From Amazonocrinis nigriterrae CENA67 (GTDB taxonomy: Bacteria > Cyanobacteriota > Cyanobacteriia > Cyanobacteriales > Nostocaceae), in assembly GCF_016056305.1 (NCBI RefSeq), contig NZ_JAECZC010000019.1, forward strand, positions 1 through 64,000: a stretch of 64,000 nucleotides of DNA, read 5' to 3'. The notes beneath the pieces were generated by a model. That model saw only the letters and a program-made list of their open reading frames with translations. It was not told where the DNA came from and searched no databases. How positions within the stretch are numbered: the first letter of the stretch is position 1; every line of letters begins with the position of its first letter. Below, one piece after another: positions 17,709-27,561 of this stretch. Position numbers and translations under genes: made by a program.

Positions 17709-19541
17709 ATGATGCGAACCTTAAACATGCGTTTGAATCTGATCAGTGGGATGAGTATCCTTTATTTGATTGTCCTAGGTGTTCCTGCTTTAGCTGAAAT
17801 ATCAGAACCTACGAACATCGGGCTTGAAGGAACTGTCACTAACGATAGTATTTCTCCTACCATCTCTACGACTTCTAAAGCAACCGAAACAACAATCACA
17901 CCAAGTGCAACTCAACTGTCCCAGCTAGCCCCAGTCAGTTATTCTCAAAATCAGGCCGCTTTTTTGACTACTGCTAACAACCAGTCTGTGTTTGACATAA
18001 CGACAACGCCTACTGATGAAACTGACAGTTTACTACTTCCTTTTACTCTTGTTCAAAATGCCCAAACAAACACAGATAGTGATGCCCCAATGGCACAAGT
18101 CACTTCTGTGTCTCAACTAAAAGATGTACAACCAACAGATTGGGCTTTTAATGCGTTACAGTCTTTAGTTGAACGATATGGTTGCATTGCAGGGTATCCA
18201 GATAATCTCTACAGAGGCAATCGAGCCTTGACAAGATATGAGTTTGCAGCCGGATTAAATGCTTGTTTAGAGCGAGTCAACGAACTAATTGCCACGGCAA
18301 CTTCTGACTTAGTTAAAACAGAAGATTTAGCCACAATTAAGCGCCTGCAAGAAGAATTTGCGGCAGAATTAGCTACGCTGCGGGGTCGTATAGATACTTT
18401 AGAAGCCCGTACCGCAGAATTAGAGGCAAATCAGTTCTCCACAACCACCAAGCTCAGTGGTCAAGTAATTATAGCAGTGAATTCAGGAGGATTTAGTGGA
18501 GAACGCATCATCGACCCCACAGGTAAAGAAATTGCTAGTTCTGACCCAAATACTACAGTGGTTTATCGAGCTGCTATAGACTTAGACACAAGCTTTTTTG
18601 GCACAGACCAGTTAAAAATCCGTCTTGATACAGGCAACAATAATGGTATCAATAATACGCCAGGATTCTTAGAGCCGAACTTTGGTAGTGTTCTAGACTT
18701 TTCAATTAAACCACCCACTAATAGCAACCTTGGTGTGTCACGGCTATACTACACTTTTAAGCCATTCCAAGATTTCACGGTGTCTGTGGGGCCTGAAATT
18801 CGTACTACAGATTATGTAGACTACAACAGCTACGCTTACCTGAGCTTTCGAGACTTTAGCACTTTCGCATTTATAAATAACCAACTTCTTTTCCCTGTCA
18901 ACGGCCCAAGCGCAGGTGCTGCAATTGATTGGAAGCCAGGAGGAGGAGCATTGACAGTAAGGGCTTTGTATGCGGCAGCAGAAGCAAACAATCCAGGTAG
19001 CAATGGATTTGTCAGAGGTGTAGCGCCATTCACTCGGTTGTTGTATCCTGCTGGTGGTGGCCAACTAGGTTTATTTGGCGACACATATCAAGGTACTGTT
19101 GAACTAGAGTATGCGCCATCGAAAGTTTTTGCTATACGCCTTCAATACAGTAATGGAGAATTATTCAATAACCACTATGACGTGTTTGGCGCAAATTTTG
19201 AGTTAACTTTTTCACCGAAACTAGCCATATTTGGTCGCTATGGCTATGGTAATTACGATAACACTAGCTTTGGTGACATCAAACCTAACTACTGGATGGC
19301 AGGAGTGGCTTTCCCTGACTTGTTTTCCCGTGGTGCTTTAGCTGGTATTGCAGTTGGTCAACCTTTTATTGCTAGTGAAATTGGTAATAACACTCAAACC
19401 AACTTTGAAGGATTCTACAACTTTAGAGTCAGTGACAACATCCAAGTTACTCCTTTGATTCAGGTAATTACTAATTCTTCCAACCAGGATGCCAATGGTA
19501 CAATCGTTACAGGTACTCTCAGAACAGTCTTTTCTTTCTAG
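17709..19541 (+). CDS. Iron-uptake porin (SLH-OprB type)
   Basis: This is a ~610-residue outer-membrane protein of the cyanobacterial SomA/SomB class, now often annotated as iron uptake porin. Order: a signal peptide (hydrophobic ISGMSILYLIVLGVPALA), a low-complexity Thr/Ser-rich linker of ~100 residues, an SLH domain at about residues 136-187 (LKDVQPTDWAFNALQSLVE ... GYPDNLYRGNRALTRYE), a short coiled coil (LRGRIDTLEARTAELEANQ), then an OprB-like beta-barrel ending in Phe (TLRTVFSF). The SLH domain attaches to the peptidoglycan-linked polymer. A TTG at 17700 opens the frame slightly earlier; ATG 17709 is preferred. The linker is longer than usual. A strong hairpin follows the stop. Confidence 0.9.
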   Translation: MMRTLNMRLNLISGMSILYLIVLGVPALAEISEPTNIGLEGTVTNDSISPTISTTSKATETTITPSATQLSQLAPVSYSQNQAAFLTTANNQSVFDITTTPTDETDSLLLPFTLVQNAQTNTDSDAPMAQVTSVSQLKDVQPTDWAFNALQSLVERYGCIAGYPDNLYRGNRALTRYEFAAGLNACLERVNELIATATSDLVKTEDLATIKRLQEEFAAELATLRGRIDTLEARTAELEANQFSTTTKLSGQVIIAVNSGGFSGERIIDPTGKEIASSDPNTTVVYRAAIDLDTSFFGTDQLKIRLDTGNNNGINNTPGFLEPNFGSVLDFSIKPPTNSNLGVSRLYYTFKPFQDFTVSVGPEIRTTDYVDYNSYAYLSFRDFSTFAFINNQLLFPVNGPSAGAAIDWKPGGGALTVRALYAAAEANNPGSNGFVRGVAPFTRLLYPAGGGQLGLFGDTYQGTVELEYAPSKVFAIRLQYSNGELFNNHYDVFGANFELTFSPKLAIFGRYGYGNYDNTSFGDIKPNYWMAGVAFPDLFSRGALAGIAVGQPFIASEIGNNTQTNFEGFYNFRVSDNIQVTPLIQVITNSSNQDANGTIVTGTLRTVFSF

Positions 19542-19589
19542 TTGCAGTAGAACTATCGTTTTTTAATCATTCCCAGGTCGAGTTATAGG

Positions 19590-19631
19590 AAAGTGCTGAG
19601 TGCTGAATAGAAATCCAGCACTCAGCACTTT
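19590..19631 (+). terminator. Porin terminator-like hairpin
   Basis: AAAGTGCTGAGTGCTG (19590-19605) and CAGCACTCAGCACTTT (19616-19631) are perfect 16-bp reverse complements with a 10-nt loop, 48 bp after the porin stop. The same CAGCACTCAGCACTTT motif recurs near 24797-24812 and, altered, at 36343, so it is also a dispersed repeat. Confidence 0.7.
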
Positions 19632-19815
19632 ACCATATGATTATTTCCAGACTTATACTACCAATTTGAAAAAAGAATACTACAGATAGATTGACTAAAC
19701 TAACATGAGTCTCCGTTGGAGACTCACGTTAAACCAAGACGCACAAAGCGATTTACAACAATCCCGAATCCCAAATCCCAAATCTCAAATAGTATTATTT
19801 TTTGGCACTCCTATG

Positions 19816-19975
19816 AACAGCCTTAACTTCAGTAATAAAATGTAGATCTTTGCTGGTAAAGACAAGTTTAAAATGAAACAATAATAACGATATCAATTTT
19901 ATTCTTGAATGCCAGATACCACAGTAAAACACAGAGGCGAAAATTTAACTTTTTATTTTATTTTCGCCTTTTCTA
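19816..19975 (+). promoter_or_regulatory. Duplicated upstream block of tal-pgi with a covarying hairpin
   Basis: About 160 bp here (starting AACAGCCTTAACTTCAG) is repeated at 38611-38768, ahead of the relic tal-pgi end. Both copies contain a 10-bp stem: AGGCGAAAAT/ATTTTCGCCT here (19935-19944 with 19960-19969), and AGGCGAAAAG/CTTTTCGCCT there. The T-A to G-C change keeps the pairing, suggesting a selected RNA or DNA hairpin (leader, terminator or operator). Confidence 0.6.
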
Positions 19976-20535
19976 TCTGACTCAATTTTGATTCTCTTTT
20001 TTGGTTTTTAAGCTCATCAAATAAAATCCTTGTGTTCACCTAGTTAATACTAATTGGACATCATTAAATATCAAATGCCAAAGAGAGAAACTCACTGATT
20101 ACAAGGCTTTTACTTCCTACCTCTTACTTAACATGAAAACTTGTTAAGGCTTGGATGCCTTTAGAGACTTCCAAGTCAATAACTATTCTATCGCTCTTAG
20201 CAAGCTGGAGTCTTTGCACTCCAAGCAAATGGAATAATTTAACGTCAGTTTGATGAACCTCTTTCCCCCCAACCCCACTATCGTGGGGGCCCCTAAGCCC
20301 CCCAAGCTTCCTCGCCTAAAAGGCGAGGGAAGAGAAACGAAAAAATCACGGTTTTACTCCCCTCTCCTTGTAAGGGAGAGGCCGGGGGAGAAGTCAAAAC
20401 AGCACTTGTCGAACTCACGCTAATTTAATTTTTGGAAGTCCTTTAATGAAATTGCAGAATAAATTTGGCTTCATCCCTGAGAATATCTTCTTCCTAGTCA
20501 AGGCGCAATTAGCAAAAGCTTAAGGAGACCAAATC

Positions 20536-23412
20536 ATGACCGTTTCGGAAACTATAACGAACCCTTTACAAGCATTGCAAAATTATGGACAGTCCATATG
20601 GCTAGACTATATCCGGCGTAGCCTGATTACTAGTGGTGAACTGCAACGCCTAATTGATGAAGATGGGGTACGAGGAGTCACATCTAACCCAGCAATTTTT
20701 CAGAAAGCCATTGCAGGTAGTATTGACTACGATGATGCTATTAAGGCAATTGAGGATAGTCACGATCAAGATGCGATTTCGCTCTATGAACAGTTAGCAA
20801 TTGAAGACATCCAAGCCACAGCGGATATCTTACAACCTATTTACCAACAAACCAACAGACAAGATGGTTACGTCAGCCTGGAAGTCTCACCCTATTTAGC
20901 TCACGACACCGAGCAAACTATTTCAGAAGGACATCGGCTTTGGCAAGCGATAAAAAGACCCAACCTGATGATTAAGGTTCCTGGTACACCTGCTGGTATC
21001 CCTGCCATTCAACAACTGATCAGCGATCGCATCAATGTCAATGTGACACTGCTGTTCTCTCAAGAAGTTTATGAACAAGTTGCGAATGCTTACATTGCAG
21101 GGTTAGAGGCACTTGCTGCTACTGGTGGAGATGTCAGTCAAGTCAATAGTGTTGCCAGTTTCTTCATTAGCCGGATTGATACTGCCATTGATCATCTGAT
21201 CATGACTCGGCTGAAAACAATCAGCAACAAGGATGAGCGGGAATTACTAGAGGAGATACTAGGGAAAATAGCGATCGCCAACGCCAAGCTAACTTATCAG
21301 CGCTACCAAGAGATTTATCAAAGCGATCGCTGGAAAAAACTAGCTCGATTGGGCGCTAAACCCCAACGACTTCTATGGGCAAGTACAGCTACTAAAAATC
21401 CCCTATACAGCGATGTTTTGTATGTGGAAGAACTAATTGGTCAAAACACCGTCAATACAATTCCACCTACAACTTTGGCAGCTTTTGCCGACCACGGACA
21501 GCCTCGCCCTAGTTTGTTAGAGAACCTTGATGTTGCTGAGGAGATGATGCTGAAACTCGAAAGAGCAGGTATTTCCTTCAAAAGCATCACAGACAAATTG
21601 TTAGTTGAAGGATTGGATTTATTTTCCGATGCCTTTGATCAATTGTTGGGTGCAGTAGAGAAAAAGCGAGAAATAGTTTTAGGGGCAAAACTTGACTCCT
21701 TGTCCTACAAACTGCCAGAAGACCTCAATACTAGCGTTCAAGCGTACCTAGAAGACTGGCGCGTTAATGGCAAAATCCGCAGACTGTGGTCGCATGACGC
21801 TTCTTTGTGGACAGGCGCGGATGAAAATCGCTGGTTAGGTTGGCTTGGGATTACTGAAGATCAGTTAGCGCAGATTGATCACCTCAAACAGCTAGCACAA
21901 GAAGTTAAGGACTTGCGCTTCTCTCACGTTGTGCTGCTTGGTATGGGTGGGTCGTCACTCTGCCCAGAAGTGATGAAGCTGACTTTTGGTAAAATAGCAG
22001 GTTATCCAGAACTGTTGGTACTAGATTCAACCGACCCTGCTCAGATTCAGACACTGTTAAATCAAATCAACCTGACCACAACTTTATTTATTGTCTCTAG
22101 TAAGTCTGGCAGCACCCTAGAACCAAACATTTTCAAGCAATATTTCTTTGATCAGGTGCAGCAAATTCTGGGGGCAGAATCGGCAGGAAACCGTTTCATT
22201 GCCATCACAGACCCTGGTTCTCATCTGCAACACATTGCAGAGGGTGACGACTTCCGTCATATCTTCTTTGGTGTACCTAGTATTGGTGGTCGCTATTCTG
22301 CCTTATCTAACTTTGGGATGGTGCCAGCTGCGGCAATGGGTGTTGATGTTGCCAAATTTTTAGACTTTGCTGAAGAGATGGTACATTCCTGCGCTCCTTC
22401 GGTTCCAGCAAAGGATAATCCTGGTGTGGTTCTTGGAACCATTCTAGGTGTATTGGCAAACCAAGGACGAGATAAAGTAACCCTGATTACCTCGCCCTTG
22501 ATTGCAGATTTGGGTGCATGGCTAGAGCAATTGCTAGCAGAGTCTACAGGTAAAGATAACTTGGGATTGATTCCAATAGACCGCGAACCATTAGGAGAAC
22601 CAAAAGTATACGGCAGCGATCGCTTGTTTGTATATATTCGTCTCGAATCTGACCCTGATCCAACTCAAGATGCTGCCTTTGCTGCCCTAGAACAGGCAGG
22701 ACAGCCCACCGTCCGTATTTCTGTTGCTCATCCATACCAACTAGGACAAGAGTTTTTCCGTTGGCAGATTGCAACTGCGGTTGCTGGGTCAATTATTGGC
22801 ATCAATGCCTTTAACCAACCTGATGTAGAAGCTAGCAAAATCGCTACTCGTCAATTGACCACTGAGTATGAAAAAACAGGAGCATTGCCAGCGGAAACAC
22901 CAATTTTCACAGAAGCAGGCATTAAGTTATTCACCGACCCCAAAAATGCAGTATTCCTAACAGAAGCAACGGGGCCCGACCAATCTTTAGTTGGTTATTT
23001 ACGCGCTCATCTAAATCGACTCCAACTTGGAGATTACTTTGCATTGCTAGCTTATATCGAAATGAACGAATCCCACCAAGAGCAATTGCAAGTGATTCGG
23101 CAGTTAGTTCGTGATTCAAAGCAAGTTGCAACTTGTTTGGGCTTCGGGCCGCGCTTTTTACACTCCACAGGACAGGCATACAAAGGTGGGCCCAACACTG
23201 GCGTTTTTCTGCAAATTACTTGTGATGATGCCGTTGATTTACCTGTAACTGGTCACAGATACAGCTTTGGAGTTGTCAAAGCAGCCCAAGCAAGGGGTGA
23301 TTTCCAGGTATTGGCAGAGCGAAATCGCCGAGTTCTCAGATTACATTTGGGTAAAGATGTGCAAGCAGGTTTAGAACTACTACAGAAAGTTATTAAGCAA
23401 GTTTTGGTCTAA
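20536..23412 (+). CDS. tal-pgi: Bifunctional transaldolase / glucose-6-phosphate isomerase
   Basis: This 958-residue fusion is known from cyanobacteria and some other bacteria. Residues 1-~370 are transaldolase (DGVRGVTSNPAIFQKA; the Schiff-base Lys147 in LMIKVPGTPAG). Residues ~400-958 are phosphoglucose isomerase (SIS fold: VVLLGMGGSSLCPEV, VSSKSGSTLEPN, GGRYSALSNFG). It interconverts pentose-phosphate and hexose-phosphate intermediates and turns fructose-6-phosphate into glucose-6-phosphate, the Zwf substrate. AAGGAG precedes the ATG. gnd and zwf follow on the same strand, forming an oxidative pentose-phosphate set. Both active-site regions look intact. A truncated second copy survives at 38776-38922. 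Confidence 0.97.
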   Translation: MTVSETITNPLQALQNYGQSIWLDYIRRSLITSGELQRLIDEDGVRGVTSNPAIFQKAIAGSIDYDDAIKAIEDSHDQDAISLYEQLAIEDIQATADILQPIYQQTNRQDGYVSLEVSPYLAHDTEQTISEGHRLWQAIKRPNLMIKVPGTPAGIPAIQQLISDRINVNVTLLFSQEVYEQVANAYIAGLEALAATGGDVSQVNSVASFFISRIDTAIDHLIMTRLKTISNKDERELLEEILGKIAIANAKLTYQRYQEIYQSDRWKKLARLGAKPQRLLWASTATKNPLYSDVLYVEELIGQNTVNTIPPTTLAAFADHGQPRPSLLENLDVAEEMMLKLERAGISFKSITDKLLVEGLDLFSDAFDQLLGAVEKKREIVLGAKLDSLSYKLPEDLNTSVQAYLEDWRVNGKIRRLWSHDASLWTGADENRWLGWLGITEDQLAQIDHLKQLAQEVKDLRFSHVVLLGMGGSSLCPEVMKLTFGKIAGYPELLVLDSTDPAQIQTLLNQINLTTTLFIVSSKSGSTLEPNIFKQYFFDQVQQILGAESAGNRFIAITDPGSHLQHIAEGDDFRHIFFGVPSIGGRYSALSNFGMVPAAAMGVDVAKFLDFAEEMVHSCAPSVPAKDNPGVVLGTILGVLANQGRDKVTLITSPLIADLGAWLEQLLAESTGKDNLGLIPIDREPLGEPKVYGSDRLFVYIRLESDPDPTQDAAFAALEQAGQPTVRISVAHPYQLGQEFFRWQIATAVAGSIIGINAFNQPDVEASKIATRQLTTEYEKTGALPAETPIFTEAGIKLFTDPKNAVFLTEATGPDQSLVGYLRAHLNRLQLGDYFALLAYIEMNESHQEQLQVIRQLVRDSKQVATCLGFGPRFLHSTGQAYKGGPNTGVFLQITCDDAVDLPVTGHRYSFGVVKAAQARGDFQVLAERNRRVLRLHLGKDVQAGLELLQKVIKQVLV

Positions 23413-23417
23413 GTTGC

Positions 23418-23462
23418 GGGGTATACAGGGATTCTACTTTATCAGTATTTCCCTGTGTACCC
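23418..23462 (+). terminator. Hairpin after tal-pgi
   Basis: GGGTATACAGGGA and TCCCTGTGTACCC (ending 23462) pair over 13 bp with one mismatch, starting a few bases after the stop. The 3' side lacks a good T-tract, so it may attenuate or stabilise rather than end the transcript running to gnd. Confidence 0.55.
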
Positions 23463-23551
23463 TGTCTGAAACTGCTTGGCGTTTAAATCTTTAAATGCAT
23501 TTTAGCTAATGGATTTCACAGCAAGTATTTAATCAACAGAGGAGAAAAATC

Positions 23552-24529
23552 ATGCAAATTGGTGTATTTGGTCTTGGGCGCATGGGTGCTAACATAGTTA
23601 GACGCTTAATGCGCGCTCAACATGAGTGTGTAGTCTTCAACCGCACCCCCGACAAAGTTCGACAGCTAGAAGGCGAAGGTGCCATAGCAGCCGCCTCACT
23701 CGCTCAATTTGTACATCTACTGGCAAAACCAAGAGTAGTTTGGGTGATGTTACCTGCTGGGGATGTAACTGAGCAAGCGATCGCGGCTTTGGCCGAAAAG
23801 CTGGAACCAGGTGATATAGTCATCGATGGTGGCAATTCCTACTATAAAGATGATGTCCGTCGTGCTAAATTAATCAACGCCAAAGGTATCAACTACATTG
23901 ATGTCGGTACCAGTGGTGGGGTATGGGGGTTAGAGCGGGGTTACTGCCTGATGATTGGCGGCAAACCAGAGATTGTCAACTACCTCGATCCCATTTTCAA
24001 ATCTCTTGCTCCCGGAATAGGAGATATTCCCAAGACACCCGGAAGAGAACACCTCAGCAGCACTGCCGAAATGGGCTATTTGCACTGTGGTTCTCATGGA
24101 GCAGGACATTTCGTCAAAATGGTGCATAATGGCGTTGAATATGCGCTAATGCAGGCATATGCCGAAGGGTTTGACATTTTCCGCAGTGCCAACTCTCAGG
24201 AACTGACTGAAGATTATCGTTATGACCTCAATATGGCAGACATTTCTGAAGTCTGGCGGCGGGGTAGTGTAGTGGGGTCTTGGCTGCTAGACTTGACCGC
24301 AATGGCACTGGCAGAGAATCCTACACTTTCTAACTACAGTGGGTATGTGCAGGACTCAGGCGAAGGACGCTGGACAATTATGGCGGCCATTGAAGAAGCC
24401 GTCCCTGCTGATGTACTATCGGCTGCTCTATATACTCGTTTCCGCTCCCGACAAGAGCATACTTTTGCAGAGAAAATTTTGTCTGCCATGCGCTACAAGT
24501 TTGGCGGACATGTTGAGCAACACAGCTAA
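23552..24529 (+). CDS. gnd: Decarboxylating 6-phosphogluconate dehydrogenase, short (NAD-type) form
   Basis: This 325-residue protein is the short GndA/YqeC-like form rather than the ~470-residue common enzyme. Motifs: Rossmann [40 protein letters not shown] and the catalytic [18 protein letters not shown]. It oxidises 6-phosphogluconate to ribulose-5-phosphate plus CO2. Short forms often prefer NAD+, which would give a catabolic rather than NADPH-making role; the cofactor cannot be proven by eye. GAGGAG precedes the ATG at 23552. A MITE-like element (24539-24716) separates it from zwf. Confidence 0.92.
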   Translation: MQIGVFGLGRMGANIVRRLMRAQHECVVFNRTPDKVRQLEGEGAIAAASLAQFVHLLAKPRVVWVMLPAGDVTEQAIAALAEKLEPGDIVIDGGNSYYKDDVRRAKLINAKGINYIDVGTSGGVWGLERGYCLMIGGKPEIVNYLDPIFKSLAPGIGDIPKTPGREHLSSTAEMGYLHCGSHGAGHFVKMVHNGVEYALMQAYAEGFDIFRSANSQELTEDYRYDLNMADISEVWRRGSVVGSWLLDLTAMALAENPTLSNYSGYVQDSGEGRWTIMAAIEEAVPADVLSAALYTRFRSRQEHTFAEKILSAMRYKFGGHVEQHS

Positions 24530-24538
24530 ATACTGATA

Positions 24539-24716
24539 GGGCTTACGCATACTCTACGAATTCTTGGCGCTCTTGGCGTTCTTGGTGAACCAGCGCTGTA
24601 GGCGGGTTTCCCGCCGTAGGCGACTGGTGTTACCAAGAGCGGTAGCGAGAAGCGCGAGCGTCACCCGGAGGGCGGTTCGTTAAATCAAGGTTTTTGGTAA
24701 TTTTTGCGTAAGTCCT
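24539..24716. repeat. MITE-like element C (ACTTACGCA ends), copy 1
   Basis: The ends GGGCTTACGCA and TGCGTAAGTCCT are inverted repeats. The interior holds a nested palindrome, GGCGGG-TTT-CCCGCC, with AACCAGCGC / GCGACTGGT arms. It sits between gnd and zwf. Confidence 0.8.
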
Positions 24717-24818
24717 AACTGATATAGCCGTAGCCACATCAGTGAAAACAGTGCTAATTACTCAAAGCTTTGAAGTAACTGGCTTTTTACTCAGCACTCA
24801 GCACTTTGCTATAAAATT

Positions 24819-26372
24819 ATGACTTTTGCAAAAGCAAATAATCTGAATCAATTGCTAGACCAACCAGCAAATCCCTGTGTGGTAGTGATTTTCGGTGCAG
24901 CTGGAGACTTAACTAAGCGCAAACTGATCCCTGCCCTCTACAACTTGGCACGCAGTAACTTGCTGCCTGAAGAGTTTGCCATAGTAGGGGTTACTCGTGC
25001 CCCCATGAGCAGCGAAGATTTTCGTATCCAAATGAGTCGGGATATCGAAAAATTCTCCACTAACGACGTTGACCCCCAACTGTGGCAGTGGTTTGAGAAG
25101 CGGCTGTATTACCTAGCAGGTGATTTTCAGGACACCGACACCTACAGTCGGCTCAAAGAGTTACTCATGCAGGTTGATCAGGAGCGTGACACCCAAGGCA
25201 ACTATCTTTACTATTTAGCAACTGCACCTCAATTCTTCTGTGACATCATCTGGCAACTAGGCTCTGTTGGACTTGCCCAAGAAGATGGTTACTGGCGGCG
25301 TGTGATTATTGAAAAGCCTTTTGGACAGGATTTAGAATCTGCTCGCGCACTGAACAAAAACATTAGCACAATTCTCAAAGAAAGTCAAATATACCGGATT
25401 GATCACTACCTGGGTAAGGAGACAGTACAGAACATTTTGGTCTTCCGCTTCGGCAACGGACTGTTTGAACCGATTTGGAATCACCATTATATCGATCATG
25501 TACAGATTACAGCTGCTGAGACTGTTGGGGTAGAAGGCAGAGGTGGCTACTATGAAGGAGCGGGGGCAATCCGCGACATGGTTCAAAACCATCTATTCCA
25601 ACTACTGGCGCTGGTGGCAATGGAGCCGCCTGTTTCCTTTGAAGCAGATGCAGTGCGGGATGAAAAGTCAAAAGTACTCAAGGCAATTCAACCCCTGACA
25701 CCCCAGGATGTGCTAACTCATACTGTTCGCGGGCAGTACGGCGAAGGCATAGTCAAGGGACAACATATACCTAATTACCGTTCGGAACCTCGCGTTGCTC
25801 CTGACTCTGGGACGGAAACCTTTACTGCTTTGAAGTTGACGATTGATAACTGGCGTTGGGCGGATGTACCTTTTTACTTACGTACAGGTAAATCTTTAGC
25901 ACAGCGTGTCACTGAAATTACCATCCAATTTAAGCGAGTACCAACCTTGCTTTTTAACAAAACCTCCATTGACCAGCTAGTTCCTAACTTTTTGGTAATT
26001 CGTATCCAGCCCAACGAGGGAATTAGTTTACAATTTGGGGCGAAAGTTCCTGGCCCAACGGTGCGAATGGGGGCGGTGGATATGGATTTTGCTTACACTG
26101 ACTACTTTAATAGTGCGCCCAGTACAGGCTATGAAACCTTACTCTATGACTGCATGATTGGTGATGCGACTCTGTTTCAGAGGGCAGATAATGTGGAATT
26201 GGGTTGGAAAGTCGTCAGTCCGATTCTAGATGTCTGGAAAGCTTTGCCACCACGTAACTTTCCCAACTATGCCGCAGGCACTTGGGGGCCGAAAGAAGCA
26301 GATGAGTTATTGCAGCATGATGGTCGGCAGTGGAGAACAAGTGCCGATTTGAGTGCCCCAGTCAAGGATTGA
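24819..26372 (+). CDS. zwf: Glucose-6-phosphate dehydrogenase
   Basis: This 517-residue G6PDH catalyses the first, NADP-linked step of the oxidative pentose-phosphate pathway. Visible are the coenzyme motif [20 protein letters not shown], the substrate site [20 protein letters not shown] and [13 protein letters not shown]. The length is normal. In most cyanobacteria zwf sits with opcA and fbp; here opcA is absent and the neighbours are gnd and a HAD phosphatase. It may thus be a second, specialised zwf, though that cannot be tested from one window. It starts at ATG 24819 just after a repeat-derived CAGCACTCAGCACTTT motif. Confidence 0.97.
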   Translation: MTFAKANNLNQLLDQPANPCVVVIFGAAGDLTKRKLIPALYNLARSNLLPEEFAIVGVTRAPMSSEDFRIQMSRDIEKFSTNDVDPQLWQWFEKRLYYLAGDFQDTDTYSRLKELLMQVDQERDTQGNYLYYLATAPQFFCDIIWQLGSVGLAQEDGYWRRVIIEKPFGQDLESARALNKNISTILKESQIYRIDHYLGKETVQNILVFRFGNGLFEPIWNHHYIDHVQITAAETVGVEGRGGYYEGAGAIRDMVQNHLFQLLALVAMEPPVSFEADAVRDEKSKVLKAIQPLTPQDVLTHTVRGQYGEGIVKGQHIPNYRSEPRVAPDSGTETFTALKLTIDNWRWADVPFYLRTGKSLAQRVTEITIQFKRVPTLLFNKTSIDQLVPNFLVIRIQPNEGISLQFGAKVPGPTVRMGAVDMDFAYTDYFNSAPSTGYETLLYDCMIGDATLFQRADNVELGWKVVSPILDVWKALPPRNFPNYAAGTWGPKEADELLQHDGRQWRTSADLSAPVKD

Positions 26373-26410
26373 GTGAATGCGATCGCCTAAAAAATAAGAG
26401 TGACAGTATT

Positions 26411-27334
26411 ATGAATCAAACGATTGAGTTCAAACAATCTCAAATTTCTTTGCTCGTTGCCGATGTAGACGGCACTTTGGTTACTCGTGAGAAGATATTG
26501 ACAAATCGCACCCGTACAGCTGTCCAAAAGCTGAATGAGGCTGGTATTATCTTCACCATCACTAGTGGTCGCCCGCCTTTGGGCATGAAGATGATTGTCG
26601 ATGCACTGAATTTAACTGCCCCGATCGCTGGCTTTAATGGTGCAGTGTTCTTTAATTCTGACTTCTCCATTATTGATCAGAATGTACTGACTCAAGCGAT
26701 CGCTCAGCAGGTGGTTGAAATCATCACTGATCACGGTCTCGATGTTTGGATCTATCAAGGCAACGATTGGTTTGTACGTGAACGGCATGGTTCTCATGTT
26801 GACCGCGAAGAAAAGACAGTGCAATTCTCACCAACCGTTGTATCCAACTTTGACGGACTGCTAAACAACGTTGCCAAAATAGTCGGCGTCAGTGATGACA
26901 CAGAAGCAGTAGCACGCTGCGAGGCTGATGTGCAGCAAAAGTTCAGTGGACAAGTCTGCTGTCAGACCGGCACGAGTTCCCGTGATGGTGAGCAAGTCTC
27001 TGCTGCACGTTCCCAGCCCTACTATTTAGATGTCACCCACCCTCGCGCTAACAAAGGAGCGGTGATACAGCGCCTCTCTGAACTCCTGACAATTCCTACT
27101 CACGAGATTGCCACCATTGGGGATATGCCTAACGATGTACCAATGTTTGAACAAAGCGGTCTGAGCATTGCTATGGGCAACGCCAGTGTGCAGGTGCAGC
27201 GCCAGGCCCAGTATGTCACAACTTCCTATGAAGAGGAAGGATTTGCCAATGCAGTGGAACGGTTCATTTTGGGTGGTAACGGCTCAAAGCCAGTACTCGA
27301 TCAAAGCTTAAGGCAATCAGCAGCTACTAGTTAA
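26411..27334 (+). CDS. Cof-type HAD-IIB sugar-phosphatase-like hydrolase
   Basis: This 307-residue HAD hydrolase of the Cof/YidA group has motif I VADVDGTLVT, ITSGRPPLGM for motif II, a large C2 cap domain, and GDMPNDVPMFEQSGLSIAMGNA for motifs III/IV. Relatives dephosphorylate sugar phosphates and related metabolites with relaxed specificity. The frame extends back to 26330, but ATG 26411 (MNQTIEFKQSQ) is preferred because the upstream part overlaps zwf. It follows zwf by 38 bp and is immediately followed by the next ORF, so it is probably co-transcribed. Confidence 0.9.
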   Translation: MNQTIEFKQSQISLLVADVDGTLVTREKILTNRTRTAVQKLNEAGIIFTITSGRPPLGMKMIVDALNLTAPIAGFNGAVFFNSDFSIIDQNVLTQAIAQQVVEIITDHGLDVWIYQGNDWFVRERHGSHVDREEKTVQFSPTVVSNFDGLLNNVAKIVGVSDDTEAVARCEADVQQKFSGQVCCQTGTSSRDGEQVSAARSQPYYLDVTHPRANKGAVIQRLSELLTIPTHEIATIGDMPNDVPMFEQSGLSIAMGNASVQVQRQAQYVTTSYEEEGFANAVERFILGGNGSKPVLDQSLRQSAATS

Positions 27335-27538
27335 ATGCTACTAGTTAAATCCAGACCAACCTTTGAGGGGAAAAATTGTCCTTACTGCTCTGATAGAATG
27401 CTGCAACATATTCGGAATAACCATATTTACTGGTTCTGCCGCAGATGTTGGCAGGAAATGCCGTTGCTAGATGTAAAAACCCATAAATCATTCTCAGCTT
27501 CTCTTGTCAGTAGGTCATTAATTAAAAGAAAAAACTGA
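27335..27538 (+). CDS. Small zinc-ribbon protein
   Basis: This 67-residue protein has two Cys pairs, CPYC (residues 15-18) and CRRC (about 35-38), plus RHIYWFCRRCWQEMP-like spacing, giving a probable zinc ribbon. Its ATG directly abuts the stop codon of the HAD gene (TAA ATG), implying translational coupling and no room for its own ribosome-binding site. Similar small ribbon proteins occur in Nostocales, but I know of no assigned function. Its place in the sugar-phosphate operon suggests a regulatory or assembly role, which is speculation. Confidence 0.65.
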   Translation: MLLVKSRPTFEGKNCPYCSDRMLQHIRNNHIYWFCRRCWQEMPLLDVKTHKSFSASLVSRSLIKRKN

Positions 27539-27561
27539 TTGATTTATTTTGGAGAATTAAA

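Larger units (their letters stand above)
19542..20535. other. Long leader/intergenic region before tal-pgi, rich in hairpins
   Basis: This is about 1 kb with no gene. It contains the porin terminator hairpin, a hairpin at 19701-19731 (GAGTCTCC/GGAGACTC core), a block (19816-19975) duplicated near 38611-38768, and GC-rich palindromes at about 20270-20390 (CCTCGCCT/AGGCGAGG; CTCTCCTT/AAGGGAGAG). Confidence 0.6.

Noticed and set aside
24819-26372. Standard zwf-opcA operon
   Set aside because: No OpcA-like frame follows zwf; the next genes are a HAD phosphatase and a zinc-ribbon protein.
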